IMG/VR virus record: IMGVR_UViG_3300017950_000010 | Span: 1-51,399 of that record | Reading direction: 5' to 3' (one strand) | DNA length: 51,399 nt | DNA from: a virus | Shown: positions 21,802 through 31,351 of the stretch, piece by piece | How positions within the stretch are numbered: position 1 is the first letter of the stretch | Layout of the letters: every line of letters begins with the position of its first letter | Notes under the pieces: generated by a model | The model's database searches: none | What the model was told of the DNA's origin: nothing | Seen by the model: the letters and a program-made list of their open reading frames with translations, nothing else | Translations under genes and position numbers: made by a program

Positions 21802-22911
21802 ATGGCAACAAATCCATATGCAACTCGTTCGTCTGCAAGCATTGCTTCAGGCACGAGTAACACTAACGTTTCAGAGCGTGAAGATCTAGCTAATTTTATT
21901 AGCATGATCACCCGTGATGAGACCCCTTTCACATCTTCTATCGGTAAATCGAAAGCAACATCTGTATACCACGAATGGCAAACAGATAGCCTCGAAGCCC
22001 CTGGTAACAGCCGTCTCGTAGAAGGCGCTGACTATGCAACTCCAGATGCAACTGGCTCAAACGCCGATGGTGCATCAGGTGCGGAAGCTTACAAAACTGG
22101 TCCTAACCGGACTCGCTTGGGTAACTTCACACAAATCAACGGTAAAACCATTGCTGTCTCAGGTACGAAACGTGCCGTAGACCAAGCTGGTGTTGCTGAT
22201 GAGTATGCTTACCAGTTGAAAAAGCGCGGTACAGAACTGCGTCGTGACGTAGAAGCCGACATTGTAAACAGCAACCAAGTAGCCTCTGGCTCAGGTGCTC
22301 GTACAATGGGTGGTTACACTTCATGGGTAAACAACGATGACACTGTTGTCTATAAAGACGACGGTTCTTCAACCATCGATTGCGCCTCACCAGCCCTTGC
22401 TAACCAAGGCGAAGGTTCAACAGGTATCACTGCAGGTTCTGCTGATGGCTACGACGCCATTACCCTTGCCGATATCGACACAGTAATGCAAGGCATCTAC
22501 GAGCAGGGCGGTAACGCTACTACTCTGATGACTGCACCAAAAATTCGTCGCGACATTTCTGCGTTGGCCCACGCCTCAGGTGTGAACACTCGCCGTAACG
22601 TTGACGAAACTGGTTCACTGCGTCAGTCAATCGACGTTTACATGAGTGACTTTGGCGATATTGCTATCGTTCCAAACTACATCATGGGTCTGAATGTTCC
22701 TACGTATACTACTACTACAGCGAACACTTCATTCGGTAACGCATTTGCGTTCATCTACGATCCAAGCTACTGGGCCATTGCGACTCTTCGTCCAATGAGC
22801 GAAGTAGACGTAGGTCAGAAAGGTGATAGCACTGTTGGTATGCTCGTAGAAGAGACTACCCTTGAGTGCAAAAACCCGAAAGCTTCAGGCGCTATTTACG
22901 GCCTCAAGTAA
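21802..22911 (+). CDS. Major capsid protein, SU10/DUF5309-like
   Basis: 369 aa. It opens MATNPYATRSSASIASG followed by EDLANFISMITRDETPFTSS and a KATSVYHEWQTDSLEAP stretch, which I recognise from the DUF5309 / SU10-type HK97-fold capsid group. Codons are more GC-rich and more optimised than neighbouring genes, as expected for the most abundant product. A UUCG-loop terminator follows, the same relative position as T-phi after T7 gene 10. CAGGTGATTTTA precedes the ATG. Confidence 0.9.
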   Translation: MATNPYATRSSASIASGTSNTNVSEREDLANFISMITRDETPFTSSIGKSKATSVYHEWQTDSLEAPGNSRLVEGADYATPDATGSNADGASGAEAYKTGPNRTRLGNFTQINGKTIAVSGTKRAVDQAGVADEYAYQLKKRGTELRRDVEADIVNSNQVASGSGARTMGGYTSWVNNDDTVVYKDDGSSTIDCASPALANQGEGSTGITAGSADGYDAITLADIDTVMQGIYEQGGNATTLMTAPKIRRDISALAHASGVNTRRNVDETGSLRQSIDVYMSDFGDIAIVPNYIMGLNVPTYTTTTANTSFGNAFAFIYDPSYWAIATLRPMSEVDVGQKGDSTVGMLVEETTLECKNPKASGAIYGLK

Positions 22912-22918
22912 TTTCTGT

Positions 22919-22949
22919 GGGGAGATCCTTCGGGGTCTCCCCCTTTATT
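22919..22949 (+). terminator. Terminator after the capsid gene
   Basis: GGGGAGATCC (22919-22928) and GGGTCTCCCC (22933-22942) pair around a very stable TTCG loop, followed by CTTTATTC. It should reduce read-through and protect the capsid mRNA 3' end. T7 has a terminator at the same place. Confidence 0.85.
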
Positions 22950-22964
22950 CTAGGAGAATAACTA

Positions 22965-23198
22965 ATGTCTTTAGTTCTTAAAATTACAAACCCAACAGGG
23001 ACAGCCTCAGGTGGGGTAGCAGCTAATTCAAGCCGTTTCTACCAACTTAACGATGCTGCTTATGTTGTAACAGGCGATGATGATACAACAATTACTTCGG
23101 CTGTAGTAGGCGCGACTACTTATACTACTACTACTCTTGTAATCAAAGTAGGTCACTTAGGTCGCAATCAAGCATTTGATGAACTTCTTTCATCTTAA
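22965..23198 (+). CDS. Putative capsid decoration / head-fibre protein (77 aa)
   Basis: Beta-rich, with almost no charge (MSLVLKITNPTGTASGG, then NSSRFYQLNDAAYVVTG, ending FDELLSS). It is a paralogue of the 85-aa protein at 2358-2615 (same start, FY-x-L, TTI, L-x-I-x-x-G and LSS end). Placement immediately after the capsid and its terminator, with its own good ribosome site (TAGGAGAATAA), favours an abundant capsid-surface role. No family is recognised from sequence alone. Confidence 0.65.
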   Translation: MSLVLKITNPTGTASGGVAANSSRFYQLNDAAYVVTGDDDTTITSAVVGATTYTTTTLVIKVGHLGRNQAFDELLSS

Positions 23199-23216
23199 TT
23201 TCCGTAGGAGAGGACA

Positions 23217-23561
23217 ATGAAGAAATGGGATATCACTCCTGGAATCGATATTAAAGATTCTACTCTGAGGGGTGAAGTTTATTATGATAAAGGTGTTAAG
23301 GCAGATTGGCGTATTACGCAAGACCTTGACCCCTTTTTAAAACAAGTTAAGCTTGAAAGGGAGCAATTAGATGCTAGCCCTCAAGCAAGAAAAGGTCACT
23401 ATCGAAAATTTGCTACGATACCCGATGTGATCGCTATTGAAATTTTACAAAATCACGGTCTCGATATTCATCATCCTGAGTTTATGAAAACAAAGGAAGA
23501 AGTCCAGAAACTTAAAAGAGTTATCATGGCAGAATACCCAGACTTAATTGTGAGTACTTAG
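23217..23561 (+). CDS. Hypothetical protein between capsid and adaptor (114 aa)
   Basis: Soluble alpha/beta protein. It starts MKKWDITPGIDIKDSTLRGE and has a tryptophan-containing strand (KADWRITQDLDPFL). The C-terminal half is helical and basic (ARKGHYRKFATIPDVIAIEI, EEVQKLKRVIMAEYPD). No catalytic motif is evident. The place between decoration protein and tail adaptor suggests a head-tail joining or head-completion role. GTAGGAGAGGAC precedes the start. Confidence 0.65.
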   Translation: MKKWDITPGIDIKDSTLRGEVYYDKGVKADWRITQDLDPFLKQVKLEREQLDASPQARKGHYRKFATIPDVIAIEILQNHGLDIHHPEFMKTKEEVQKLKRVIMAEYPDLIVST

Positions 23562-23570
23562 GAGGCTCTT

Positions 23571-24890
23571 ATGTCTACACCTCTTTATGATGCGCTTGTA
23601 ACGAAAGTGCGAGATTGGTCTAATAGGGACTCGGAGTCTCTACCCGATTCGATTGTCAAGGATTCCCTTGGTTACGCTTCGGAAACCGCTTATCGCGAAC
23701 TCCGTCTTCAAGGTATGGAAAAAGTTTACAGCTTTGAAGCAGATAATGATGGCAATACTTTTAACGTTCCAAGCGATCTTAAAGAGTACATTTCTCTCCG
23801 GCAAGTTACTAGCGCTTTTGCTAATGTAGCTGGTACAGAAACTTTTTCTTTTACCGCTACAACTGGTCAAGCTACTTTTATTGGTAACGATAACGATGGT
23901 AAACGTTTAGTTTATATTCCTAACTCTATTTTAGTAACACTTAACGGTGTTTTCTTATCGTCAAGTGATTATACTGCATCTAACGGCGTAAGTATTACTT
24001 TGACTGTACCTACTTTTTCTTCTGATGAATTGAATGTTGTTGCATTTAATAGTGTGTTAGATAGTGCTTCCGTTGAAACTTTTGAATATACAGCTACGGC
24101 AGGTCAAACTACTTTCACAGGTGTTGACGATAATAATAATGAGTTATCTTACAAGTTAAATCGTGTTCTCGTAATAATTAATGGTATCTACCAAGCAGCC
24201 TCTAGCTTTACGGCTACAGATAGGACTTCAATTATTATTAGTCCAGCCGCTAACCTTAATGATAAGATTGAAATAATTTCCTTTAATGAGACTTCAGTTT
24301 ATTCTTCCGAAGTTTCTACGATTGAGCGCGATACAGTTACTTATGATAATCGTGCAGATTACAGAAGTTTTGTTAGTGATTCTACAAACAAATATTCTTC
24401 TCACCTTTGGACTCGTCGTGGAGATAAGATTATTGTTAATCCACCTTTCAAAAAAGGTGATGCATTTGAATTATATTACTATTCAGATGGTTCTAATCTA
24501 GGTTCTGAATACCCAGTCACTAGTGCTAACTTCCAAAAAGGACTTGTTGAAAGTTCTTCATTAGAAGCTGGCGGGACCCCTCTTTATTTCACATCAGCTA
24601 CTACCCCTGTTATTGGCGAAGATATACCTTCGAATACTCAAGGCGGTGCGTATACTAATGTGTTTTATTATAAAGGATTAGAAGAACCTAATTACTTACG
24701 GGATAACCAAGAGCGTCTTTTAATTTATATTGCCTTATCATTTATCAATGATTACCTAGGCGAAGATACTGCATCTCAAAAATATGAAACAAAATCTGCA
24801 AGTTTAATTCAACGTTTAAGTAATGAAGAAGTTTTCAAACAAGCTTCTGGCGGTAACGTTCGAGTTAATTTCGATGGACCACTAATTTAG
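23571..24890 (+). CDS. Tail adaptor (gp11/gp4-like) with two inserted repeat domains (439 aa)
   Basis: The N-terminal 85 residues (helical, MSTPLYDALVTKVRDWSNRD, then YASETAYRELRLQG) and the C-terminal 190 residues look like the adaptor that sits between portal and nozzle in podoviruses. Between them are two tandem copies of a roughly 75-residue beta domain: ETFSFTATTGQATFIG ... LNGVFLSSSDYTAS and ETFEYTATAGQTTFTG ... INGIYQAASSFTAT. Such domains are common in tail-fibre-associated proteins. They would project from the adaptor ring and could hold fibres. GGAGGCTCTT precedes the start. Confidence 0.75.
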   Translation: MSTPLYDALVTKVRDWSNRDSESLPDSIVKDSLGYASETAYRELRLQGMEKVYSFEADNDGNTFNVPSDLKEYISLRQVTSAFANVAGTETFSFTATTGQATFIGNDNDGKRLVYIPNSILVTLNGVFLSSSDYTASNGVSITLTVPTFSSDELNVVAFNSVLDSASVETFEYTATAGQTTFTGVDDNNNELSYKLNRVLVIINGIYQAASSFTATDRTSIIISPAANLNDKIEIISFNETSVYSSEVSTIERDTVTYDNRADYRSFVSDSTNKYSSHLWTRRGDKIIVNPPFKKGDAFELYYYSDGSNLGSEYPVTSANFQKGLVESSSLEAGGTPLYFTSATTPVIGEDIPSNTQGGAYTNVFYYKGLEEPNYLRDNQERLLIYIALSFINDYLGEDTASQKYETKSASLIQRLSNEEVFKQASGGNVRVNFDGPLI

Positions 24891-24903
24891 GGAAAAATAA
24901 AAA

Positions 24904-25044
24904 ATGAAAGAGTTAGTTGACCTCGCCGCTTGCGGTACAATACTCACCTCGTACTTAGGTTTCTTACCGCCAATCGCAGCAGGCTTTGCTATTATTTGGT
25001 ATTTAGTTATGTTGTACGATCGATTTTATAGAGGGAAGAAATAA
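24904..25044 (+). CDS. Small two-helix membrane protein, holin-like (46 aa)
   Basis: ATG 24904 to TAA 25044. Residues 8-22 and 23-39 are hydrophobic (CGTILTSYLGFLPPIAAGFA, IIWYLVMLYD) with a basic C-terminus (RFYRGKK). Small two-helix proteins of this kind in podoviruses act as class II holins. The stop overlaps the start of the next membrane protein (TAATG), so the two are expressed as a unit, perhaps holin with a partner. Confidence 0.6.
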   Translation: MKELVDLAACGTILTSYLGFLPPIAAGFAIIWYLVMLYDRFYRGKK

Positions 25045-25553
25045 TGTTTGGATTGTCTAGCACAGCCCTCAGCGGTATTATTGGTGGCGCTGGTGGCTTT
25101 ATATTTAAGCTCATCGGGCAAGCTGCTGAAATGAAAGCTGCTGAGAAAAAACATCAGATGGATGTTATGGCTATGCAGTCCGAAAATTACTTTAAAGCCC
25201 TCGATAAAGAAATTGAACTTGTAAAAGTTAAAGCCGAATTCGAAGAACGTGTTTCTTCTTTAGACCCGCTACGCGCTGTTACTCGCAGAATTATTGCAGT
25301 TGGTCTTTTGGCCCTTGTCGCATTTCTCCCGCTATACGTTATATTTGGTGGATTAGAATGGATTTGGCTTTTAGAGAATAGTACCCAAGATGGGTTTTGG
25401 ATTTTCTCTACAAAAGAAATTATACATACTATTGTAACTAAAACAGGTTTACCTGTAGAATGGCTATTTGGTGTTTCAGAAGCTTTCGCTTTAGTAATTA
25501 GTTTTTACTTTGGTGGATCTGCCGCGCAGATATCGAGCCCCTACAAAAAATAA
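25044..25553 (+). CDS. Three-helix membrane protein, candidate holin (169 aa)
   Basis: An N-terminal glycine-rich amphipathic segment (GIIGGAGGFIFKLIG) is followed by a charged helix (AEMKAAEKKHQMDVMAMQ). There are then hydrophobic helices at about residues 85-105 (IIAVGLLALVAFLPLYVIFG) and 145-163 (FALVISFYFGGSA). The layout resembles the 3TM holins of gene-transfer agents and some marine phages. Adjacent to a smaller holin-like gene and between tail genes. An alternative is an inner-membrane channel for DNA ejection. Confidence 0.55.
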   Translation: MFGLSSTALSGIIGGAGGFIFKLIGQAAEMKAAEKKHQMDVMAMQSENYFKALDKEIELVKVKAEFEERVSSLDPLRAVTRRIIAVGLLALVAFLPLYVIFGGLEWIWLLENSTQDGFWIFSTKEIIHTIVTKTGLPVEWLFGVSEAFALVISFYFGGSAAQISSPYKK

Positions 25554-25568
25554 TACAGGAGTCTATAC

Positions 25569-28500
25569 ATGGCTGATGAAAAAAACCTTTTACCCTTAAT
25601 TGGTCTCGACCAAGCGGGTATTATTAAAGATGTCCCAGGGCATATTCTGCCGCAACCTGCTTTTACTGATGGGAAAAATATTTTATTTAAAAATTCTTCC
25701 GTTCAAAAACGTAAGGGAACAATTAAAGCAGTAGACGACGTTTCAGCGATTGTAGCTACAGTAGTAAGTACTTCTGGAAATAAAATAACATTTAACGTTG
25801 ATCCCGCCCTTACTGTTAATAGTGAGTTTGAAATTGCTAATGCAATTCCTTCTGAATTTAATGGAACTTATAATGTTACTTCCGTAAGTGAAGATAATAA
25901 AACAGTTACTGTTTCACAAACTCTTACGCCTTATACAAGTAGCGGTACGTATTCGTTTACTCCAAAAATTGATTTTGTAGATTATTGGCCAGCCCCTAAC
26001 AATCCACAGTATATTGAAGTACAACAGAACGACGCTGCTAGTCCAGCGGCCCCTGTGTTTAACTCTATTAGGGCAGGCGGCATTCGCGAAAGGATTGCTT
26101 TAAAATCTTACGAAGTTAAAGGGATTACCCAATCACTAACACCTACTATTACTTTTGAGGGTGACCCTTTTAATCTGACTAATTACGATTTAAACGGAAC
26201 ACTTGTTGTTAGACCTGCTGTAGAAAGAGAAATTAAAGCAGGAGAAACACTTAAAGTATTTAACGCAAACCCCGCAACGTATGATGGGAGTTATATTGTT
26301 ACTTCGATTACATACAATACTGGAACAGGCGAAACTGAAATCTTATGTTCTTCAGATTCCGTAAATACCTTGTTATTAAATGTTTACACAACGGATAGCG
26401 CCGATCTGCGGAGAGACACTTTCTCACCAACAAGTTATCTTGGAATTACTTCTCAAGATTGGCAGTCTACTTTTTTTGCTGGTGGCTACGCTTACGTTAT
26501 TAACGATGGATATCATACTCCTCATTATTTACTTGCTTCTTTAGGGAGTAACTATGTAACCCCTCAGTTAACACCTCTCCCAGGTTGGGATTGGCAACGT
26601 TATCTTGGTGAAGAAGTTCATGTGTCCTGTAAAGTTATTCGCGGCTTTAAAGATACTCTCATTGCAGGTAATCTAAATCTTTACCCCATTACAAATGGTG
26701 AACCTTCTTTAAACCCCTCTAATAGTAAACCTGGAACAATTCGAATTTCTCGAACAGCAGCGCCAGGAGAAGTACCAACGTCTTGGCAACCAGCTTTAAC
26801 AGAAGCTTTCGTTGAAGAGCGTGAATTATCTACTACTTCAGGTATCATGGATATTGTTCCGTTACAAGGTTCGGCGATCGTTTATACGACAAATTCAATT
26901 CACAGTATTAAATATGATTCTCGCGGTAACGTTTCAGATGAACTTATTGCTGATGGTTATGGTGCTCTTGAAACTGGTTGTGTACTTGAATTTGATGGTA
27001 AACATATTGTTATTGGTTCCGATGATATTTATATGTTCGGAGGACACCCAGGCTCTATCCAATCAATTTGTGATGGAAAGATAAGGGATTATTTTTATAA
27101 TAATTTAAGTCCAACCCCATCGTATCTTGATAACATTTTTATGATTCGAGATACTTCCTTAGATGAAATTCATATTTATTATCCTACTAAACTTTCAACT
27201 AATGGTTTTTGTAACGAATATTTAGCTTGGAATTACCGTAATAACACTTGGACTATTAACGAATGCAACGATCTCGTATCAGGTTTCTTAGGACCAGTCC
27301 GAGGTGGTGGTGTCGCAGGTGGTACTGTCACTTTTTCTGGTGTAGGTAATCTCGCGAGTTCTTCCCGATCAGATCAACAATCAATTACAGTTGATCTTGA
27401 TGCTGATTACACAATTATTGGTGGTAATGAAGTTCAAACTTTAGATTACTCTGCGGTTAATACAACAGCAGCCTCTACGTATAGTGAAGAAAAATTAAAT
27501 ATTACGATACCATCTGAAATCATTCCTTTCAACGAAGAAATTGTTGAGTTTAACTTTGATAATTCTTTTGATTCAGGTGCTTCTTCTAGAGATATTGGAA
27601 CACAAACAGGTTCTACTTCAGGTGTAGGGACGTATTCAGATATTGGCGATACAGAAATTGATTTAGTTGTCTCTAACGTTACGACGTCTTATCCTTCAGA
27701 ATTTATTAGCTTTTTTAATCCTGAAAGTTCTGTTTACCCTCGATATATTTTTTCTAGTTATGGTATTCTATATGAAGACCAAATCCCTTTTACACCGAAT
27801 ACAATCACAGTTGGGCAAGTTACTTTTGAGAACGAAAATGAGGACGGCGTTATAAGAACTAGTCCAAGTTTTGTTGAAGCAAAAGCTACTAGGGATAGTT
27901 CTTTTATTTATATTTTTGCTGAAGATGTAGTTTATGCTGACAGTTCTGGTTCATCATTGGCTAACCCGCCTGATCAATTTTTTGTTTTTCGCCAATACGA
28001 TGGTAGCGGAGTTGCAGAAATAATTCCTAGTTCAAGTGGTCCTATGGGATTCAGTGACGGTAATTTTTTGGAAGTAGTTGCAACTAGCGCAGCTTCAGTT
28101 AAATATGAGTTAACTAATATCCCAACGGGGTCTGATATTGATTTCGTTGTAGATAGCCAAACCCTAACTGAAAGTTCACCGTCGCATATTTTTGTTAATG
28201 AAACAAATACTTCACGTTCATGGAGTATGACAGGTACAGTACCTACAGTAAGTCATTCTAGTACTACTAATGCGGATGGTTCTTTAGCTGCAGGTTCTGG
28301 TACAACTTCCCCGACAAACATTTCAGGGTTTACTGGTTTAAACTTAGTTGAAAATATTACTCAAGATATTCCTGTTGGAACAAATGTAGCTCGCGCATCC
28401 GGCTGGGTAGCAGTTGACGAAGCAGCGAGTGATGTTGATTTTTCTAATCTTAATACTACGCAAACTTACTTTTCTATTGGGGGGACAGTTAATAACCAAA

Positions 28501-31307
28501 CACTGCAAACAGCAATCAGTGAAGAACCCTGGTTTGCTGATTCAAGTCAAAATGCTATAGCTTTTGATAATGTAGGGTATTATTTAATAAGACAATATAA
28601 CTCATTAACAGGTGGTTCTTTCCAAAACGAAAGGTTTGTATTATATGAAGTGACTAGGGCAGGTGTTGTTTACCCTGATTTTAGTGGAGGCGAATCTACT
28701 GATACGTATTATGCTAATTACAAAATCTTAGGTGAAATCAGTTATATAAATAATAATATATCTTCTAGAAATGCTTTTTCTTTCGATACTACTGAAGGTT
28801 CAAGTGTTGATGCAATTTATACTTTAACCAATGGTTCAACAGTAAATGTAGGAGAAGTAACTTTATCGATAGGTATTGAAACTATAACGGATATTTCTTT
28901 TGCACCTAACGACACACTCACTCTTAATTTTGAAGAGGTTTCTGCAAAGAATTGGTCGGTAATACTTGGAACCGCAGCGCAATTTGCTTTATCAGGTGAT
29001 AACTCTTTTCCAGATTTATCTACTCAATCATTTCCGGCTAATATAGGTGCGGCAACTGCAGTATCGTATGCTTCTAATATTATTAATGGTTCTAATGCAA
29101 TATTAAGGTCACAACCAAAAAGTTCTGATAATACAATACTTCAAGTGTTTTACCCTAATTCAGATGTTTCAGGAACAAACACTAATATTACTCTTACGCT
29201 TACTCAAAACGATGGCTCTAACGTAATATCAGACGGGGTTACTCCCGTAGGTGGCGTAGCTACCTCAACAGGTACTCGTGTTGCTCAAGGTCAATTTTTT
29301 ACTCAATATAGAATTGTAATTGAAGATAATGAAACTAACCAAGTAATTAATATTACTCCTACATTTAACTCTACTAACATCAATCTCAGTGGCGCTCAAA
29401 ATACTTTTGCAGCTGAGGTAGGTGAGTATTTTAGGGATGAAATTATATCGGCAGTTAATTCTAGTGGATTTATGACTAACGAGCCTGATTGGTATGACGA
29501 TGGCTCTTCTGGTTCTTCTGGTTCGGATTACGTTATTCGTATTGGTACTCAAGATATTGAAAATTATTCTGTTACTTTAACAAATATTAATACAACAAAT
29601 CCTTCATATCCTGGAGCTTCTAGTGGTACTAATAATACATTTAGTTTTGTAGATAGATTAAGTTCAGATGGCCCTCATACGCCAGATACTTTAGTAGTTA
29701 AAAGCCCAACAAATACTACAATAACTTCATTAACAACACGTTCTGGAGAGAGTATTGAGAGTATAATGAGTCGGGTAGCTTCAGCTATCCAAACAGATAC
29801 TAATGATGGTTGGGGTGCATCTCACAATGCATCTAACGATACTATTACGTTTACTGCTACAGCACCAGGGAGATATCCTCTTAATTACAGTAATGGTGCA
29901 CCCGCTGATTTAGTTTATACTGATTACGCTGTAATTAAATTTGATTATACGCAAGGAACTAACGTGTCTTCTGCGGGTAATATCCCAGATATTAACGCAG
30001 TTATTACTACTCAAGGAGCAGACGAATCCGTTAAACTTACTTTAGTAGACCCATCAAGAGACAATTCAACTCTTAATGGCCCTTACGAAGATACATTTGA
30101 AGCTGGCGGTGCTACAAACGAAGACATTGCTAACTCGATTAAAAATCGTATCGATAGTGTTTGGGTTAATTGGTCGGCTTCCGTTGTTGACACAGGAGTA
30201 GCTGCCTCAGGTACGGCTACAGGTAATCAGTGGAGAGTTACTTTAACTTCTACGACTAATGATTGGATTCTTAAGAATCGCACTTCATCTGATATTACTT
30301 TGAATGATGTTATATACCCAGCGGATCGTGCAGTATATATTAAAAAAGTAGAATACGGAAGCGGTGTTACAGGGAATGCATCAAGCGCTGTTGCTGGAAC
30401 TAACTTTAATGCTGATACAAATGTATCTACTAATTTTATTCCAGCGGACATTCAAATAGGTCATCCTACAATTAATCCAACGTCTATTACAGCTAGGGTT
30501 GAGTATGCATCTTCAGTAGTTAGCCAATTAGTTACATTACCTTCAGAAGGTAATTCTAATAGCATGGCAACTGAACTTGCAAGTATTTTGAATTCTTCTG
30601 CGGTCCCAGCGTTATCTGCGACTTCAGCAGGCTCTACTTTAACTATCACAACGAATGATTTAACTCAACAAATTAATAATATTACTTTTTTATTTGATGA
30701 ACAAACCACTCAAAATGAACGTAATAGTGTTAGCAGAACTAATGGTAATGATATTGCAGGTTCAGGTGCTATTCCAAGTACAGTTCTTGCTTTAGATACA
30801 GTAACGGATTCAGATAGACCTTATCCTGCAAATAGTTTTAACCTTAATAAGTTTTATCCTATTGTAGCTAGTCAGACTTCTATTGTTTGCGAAGGCATTG
30901 GTTATGCATTTAATGCTGATCCTCCGAATAATGTAGTTGGGTCTTCTTATGATTCTTACGTAGAACGCGTACAATTACCTATTGATAATTCAGTTGAATA
31001 TAAGAAAGCAATTTCGTATATTCAATTATTAGTTGAAGATGGGAACGTTAAAGTTAAAATTTCTGGGACAGACGCTCCAGGGAAACAAACTAATTTGTAT
31101 GTAGACCATAATGGTGACGCTGTTAACTTTAAAGAGTTTGATTACGACGACGATTATAAGTTAGACTTCCGCACTAATGGAAGGGTTATTAACTATTACA
31201 TCAAAGACGGTTCAGATTATCTTGTAACTGATAGTGAATATAAAGGATGGCGAGTATCTGGAGTAGGCTTTAAAGTCGAACCAGCAGAATCTCGCGGTAA
31301 ACGATAA
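25569..31307 (+). CDS. Giant tail nozzle / tail tubular B-like protein (1912 aa)
   Basis: The N-terminus (DQAGIIKDVPGHILPQPAFT ... NILFKNSSVQKRKGTI) and residues about 280-600 (FSPTSYLGITSQDWQSTFFA; DTLIAGNLNLYP; HSIKYDSRGNVSDELIADGY; YNNLSPTPSYLDNI) match the beta-propeller core of podovirus nozzle proteins. A roughly 1100-residue insertion follows, very Ser/Thr/Asn-rich and beta-repeat-like (about 610-1740), before a C-terminal beta domain (VERVQLPIDNSVEYKKAISY). Usual nozzles are about 450-800 residues, so this is two to three times normal. The insertion may form side appendages. A strong terminator follows. Confidence 0.78.
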   Translation: MADEKNLLPLIGLDQAGIIKDVPGHILPQPAFTDGKNILFKNSSVQKRKGTIKAVDDVSAIVATVVSTSGNKITFNVDPALTVNSEFEIANAIPSEFNGTYNVTSVSEDNKTVTVSQTLTPYTSSGTYSFTPKIDFVDYWPAPNNPQYIEVQQNDAASPAAPVFNSIRAGGIRERIALKSYEVKGITQSLTPTITFEGDPFNLTNYDLNGTLVVRPAVEREIKAGETLKVFNANPATYDGSYIVTSITYNTGTGETEILCSSDSVNTLLLNVYTTDSADLRRDTFSPTSYLGITSQDWQSTFFAGGYAYVINDGYHTPHYLLASLGSNYVTPQLTPLPGWDWQRYLGEEVHVSCKVIRGFKDTLIAGNLNLYPITNGEPSLNPSNSKPGTIRISRTAAPGEVPTSWQPALTEAFVEERELSTTSGIMDIVPLQGSAIVYTTNSIHSIKYDSRGNVSDELIADGYGALETGCVLEFDGKHIVIGSDDIYMFGGHPGSIQSICDGKIRDYFYNNLSPTPSYLDNIFMIRDTSLDEIHIYYPTKLSTNGFCNEYLAWNYRNNTWTINECNDLVSGFLGPVRGGGVAGGTVTFSGVGNLASSSRSDQQSITVDLDADYTIIGGNEVQTLDYSAVNTTAASTYSEEKLNITIPSEIIPFNEEIVEFNFDNSFDSGASSRDIGTQTGSTSGVGTYSDIGDTEIDLVVSNVTTSYPSEFISFFNPESSVYPRYIFSSYGILYEDQIPFTPNTITVGQVTFENENEDGVIRTSPSFVEAKATRDSSFIYIFAEDVVYADSSGSSLANPPDQFFVFRQYDGSGVAEIIPSSSGPMGFSDGNFLEVVATSAASVKYELTNIPTGSDIDFVVDSQTLTESSPSHIFVNETNTSRSWSMTGTVPTVSHSSTTNADGSLAAGSGTTSPTNISGFTGLNLVENITQDIPVGTNVARASGWVAVDEAASDVDFSNLNTTQTYFSIGGTVNNQTLQTAISEEPWFADSSQNAIAFDNVGYYLIRQYNSLTGGSFQNERFVLYEVTRAGVVYPDFSGGESTDTYYANYKILGEISYINNNISSRNAFSFDTTEGSSVDAIYTLTNGSTVNVGEVTLSIGIETITDISFAPNDTLTLNFEEVSAKNWSVILGTAAQFALSGDNSFPDLSTQSFPANIGAATAVSYASNIINGSNAILRSQPKSSDNTILQVFYPNSDVSGTNTNITLTLTQNDGSNVISDGVTPVGGVATSTGTRVAQGQFFTQYRIVIEDNETNQVINITPTFNSTNINLSGAQNTFAAEVGEYFRDEIISAVNSSGFMTNEPDWYDDGSSGSSGSDYVIRIGTQDIENYSVTLTNINTTNPSYPGASSGTNNTFSFVDRLSSDGPHTPDTLVVKSPTNTTITSLTTRSGESIESIMSRVASAIQTDTNDGWGASHNASNDTITFTATAPGRYPLNYSNGAPADLVYTDYAVIKFDYTQGTNVSSAGNIPDINAVITTQGADESVKLTLVDPSRDNSTLNGPYEDTFEAGGATNEDIANSIKNRIDSVWVNWSASVVDTGVAASGTATGNQWRVTLTSTTNDWILKNRTSSDITLNDVIYPADRAVYIKKVEYGSGVTGNASSAVAGTNFNADTNVSTNFIPADIQIGHPTINPTSITARVEYASSVVSQLVTLPSEGNSNSMATELASILNSSAVPALSATSAGSTLTITTNDLTQQINNITFLFDEQTTQNERNSVSRTNGNDIAGSGAIPSTVLALDTVTDSDRPYPANSFNLNKFYPIVASQTSIVCEGIGYAFNADPPNNVVGSSYDSYVERVQLPIDNSVEYKKAISYIQLLVEDGNVKVKISGTDAPGKQTNLYVDHNGDAVNFKEFDYDDDYKLDFRTNGRVINYYIKDGSDYLVTDSEYKGWRVSGVGFKVEPAESRGKR

Positions 31308-31313
31308 TATAAG

Positions 31314-31342
31314 AGAGGGGTCTTTCGGGACCCCTCTTCATT
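31314..31342 (+). terminator. Terminator after the nozzle gene
   Basis: AGAGGGGTC (31314-31322) pairs perfectly with GACCCCTCT (31329-31337) across a TTTCGG loop; TCATTG follows. It separates the tail message from the ejection-protein module. Confidence 0.8.
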
Positions 31343-31351
31343 GAGGACAAA

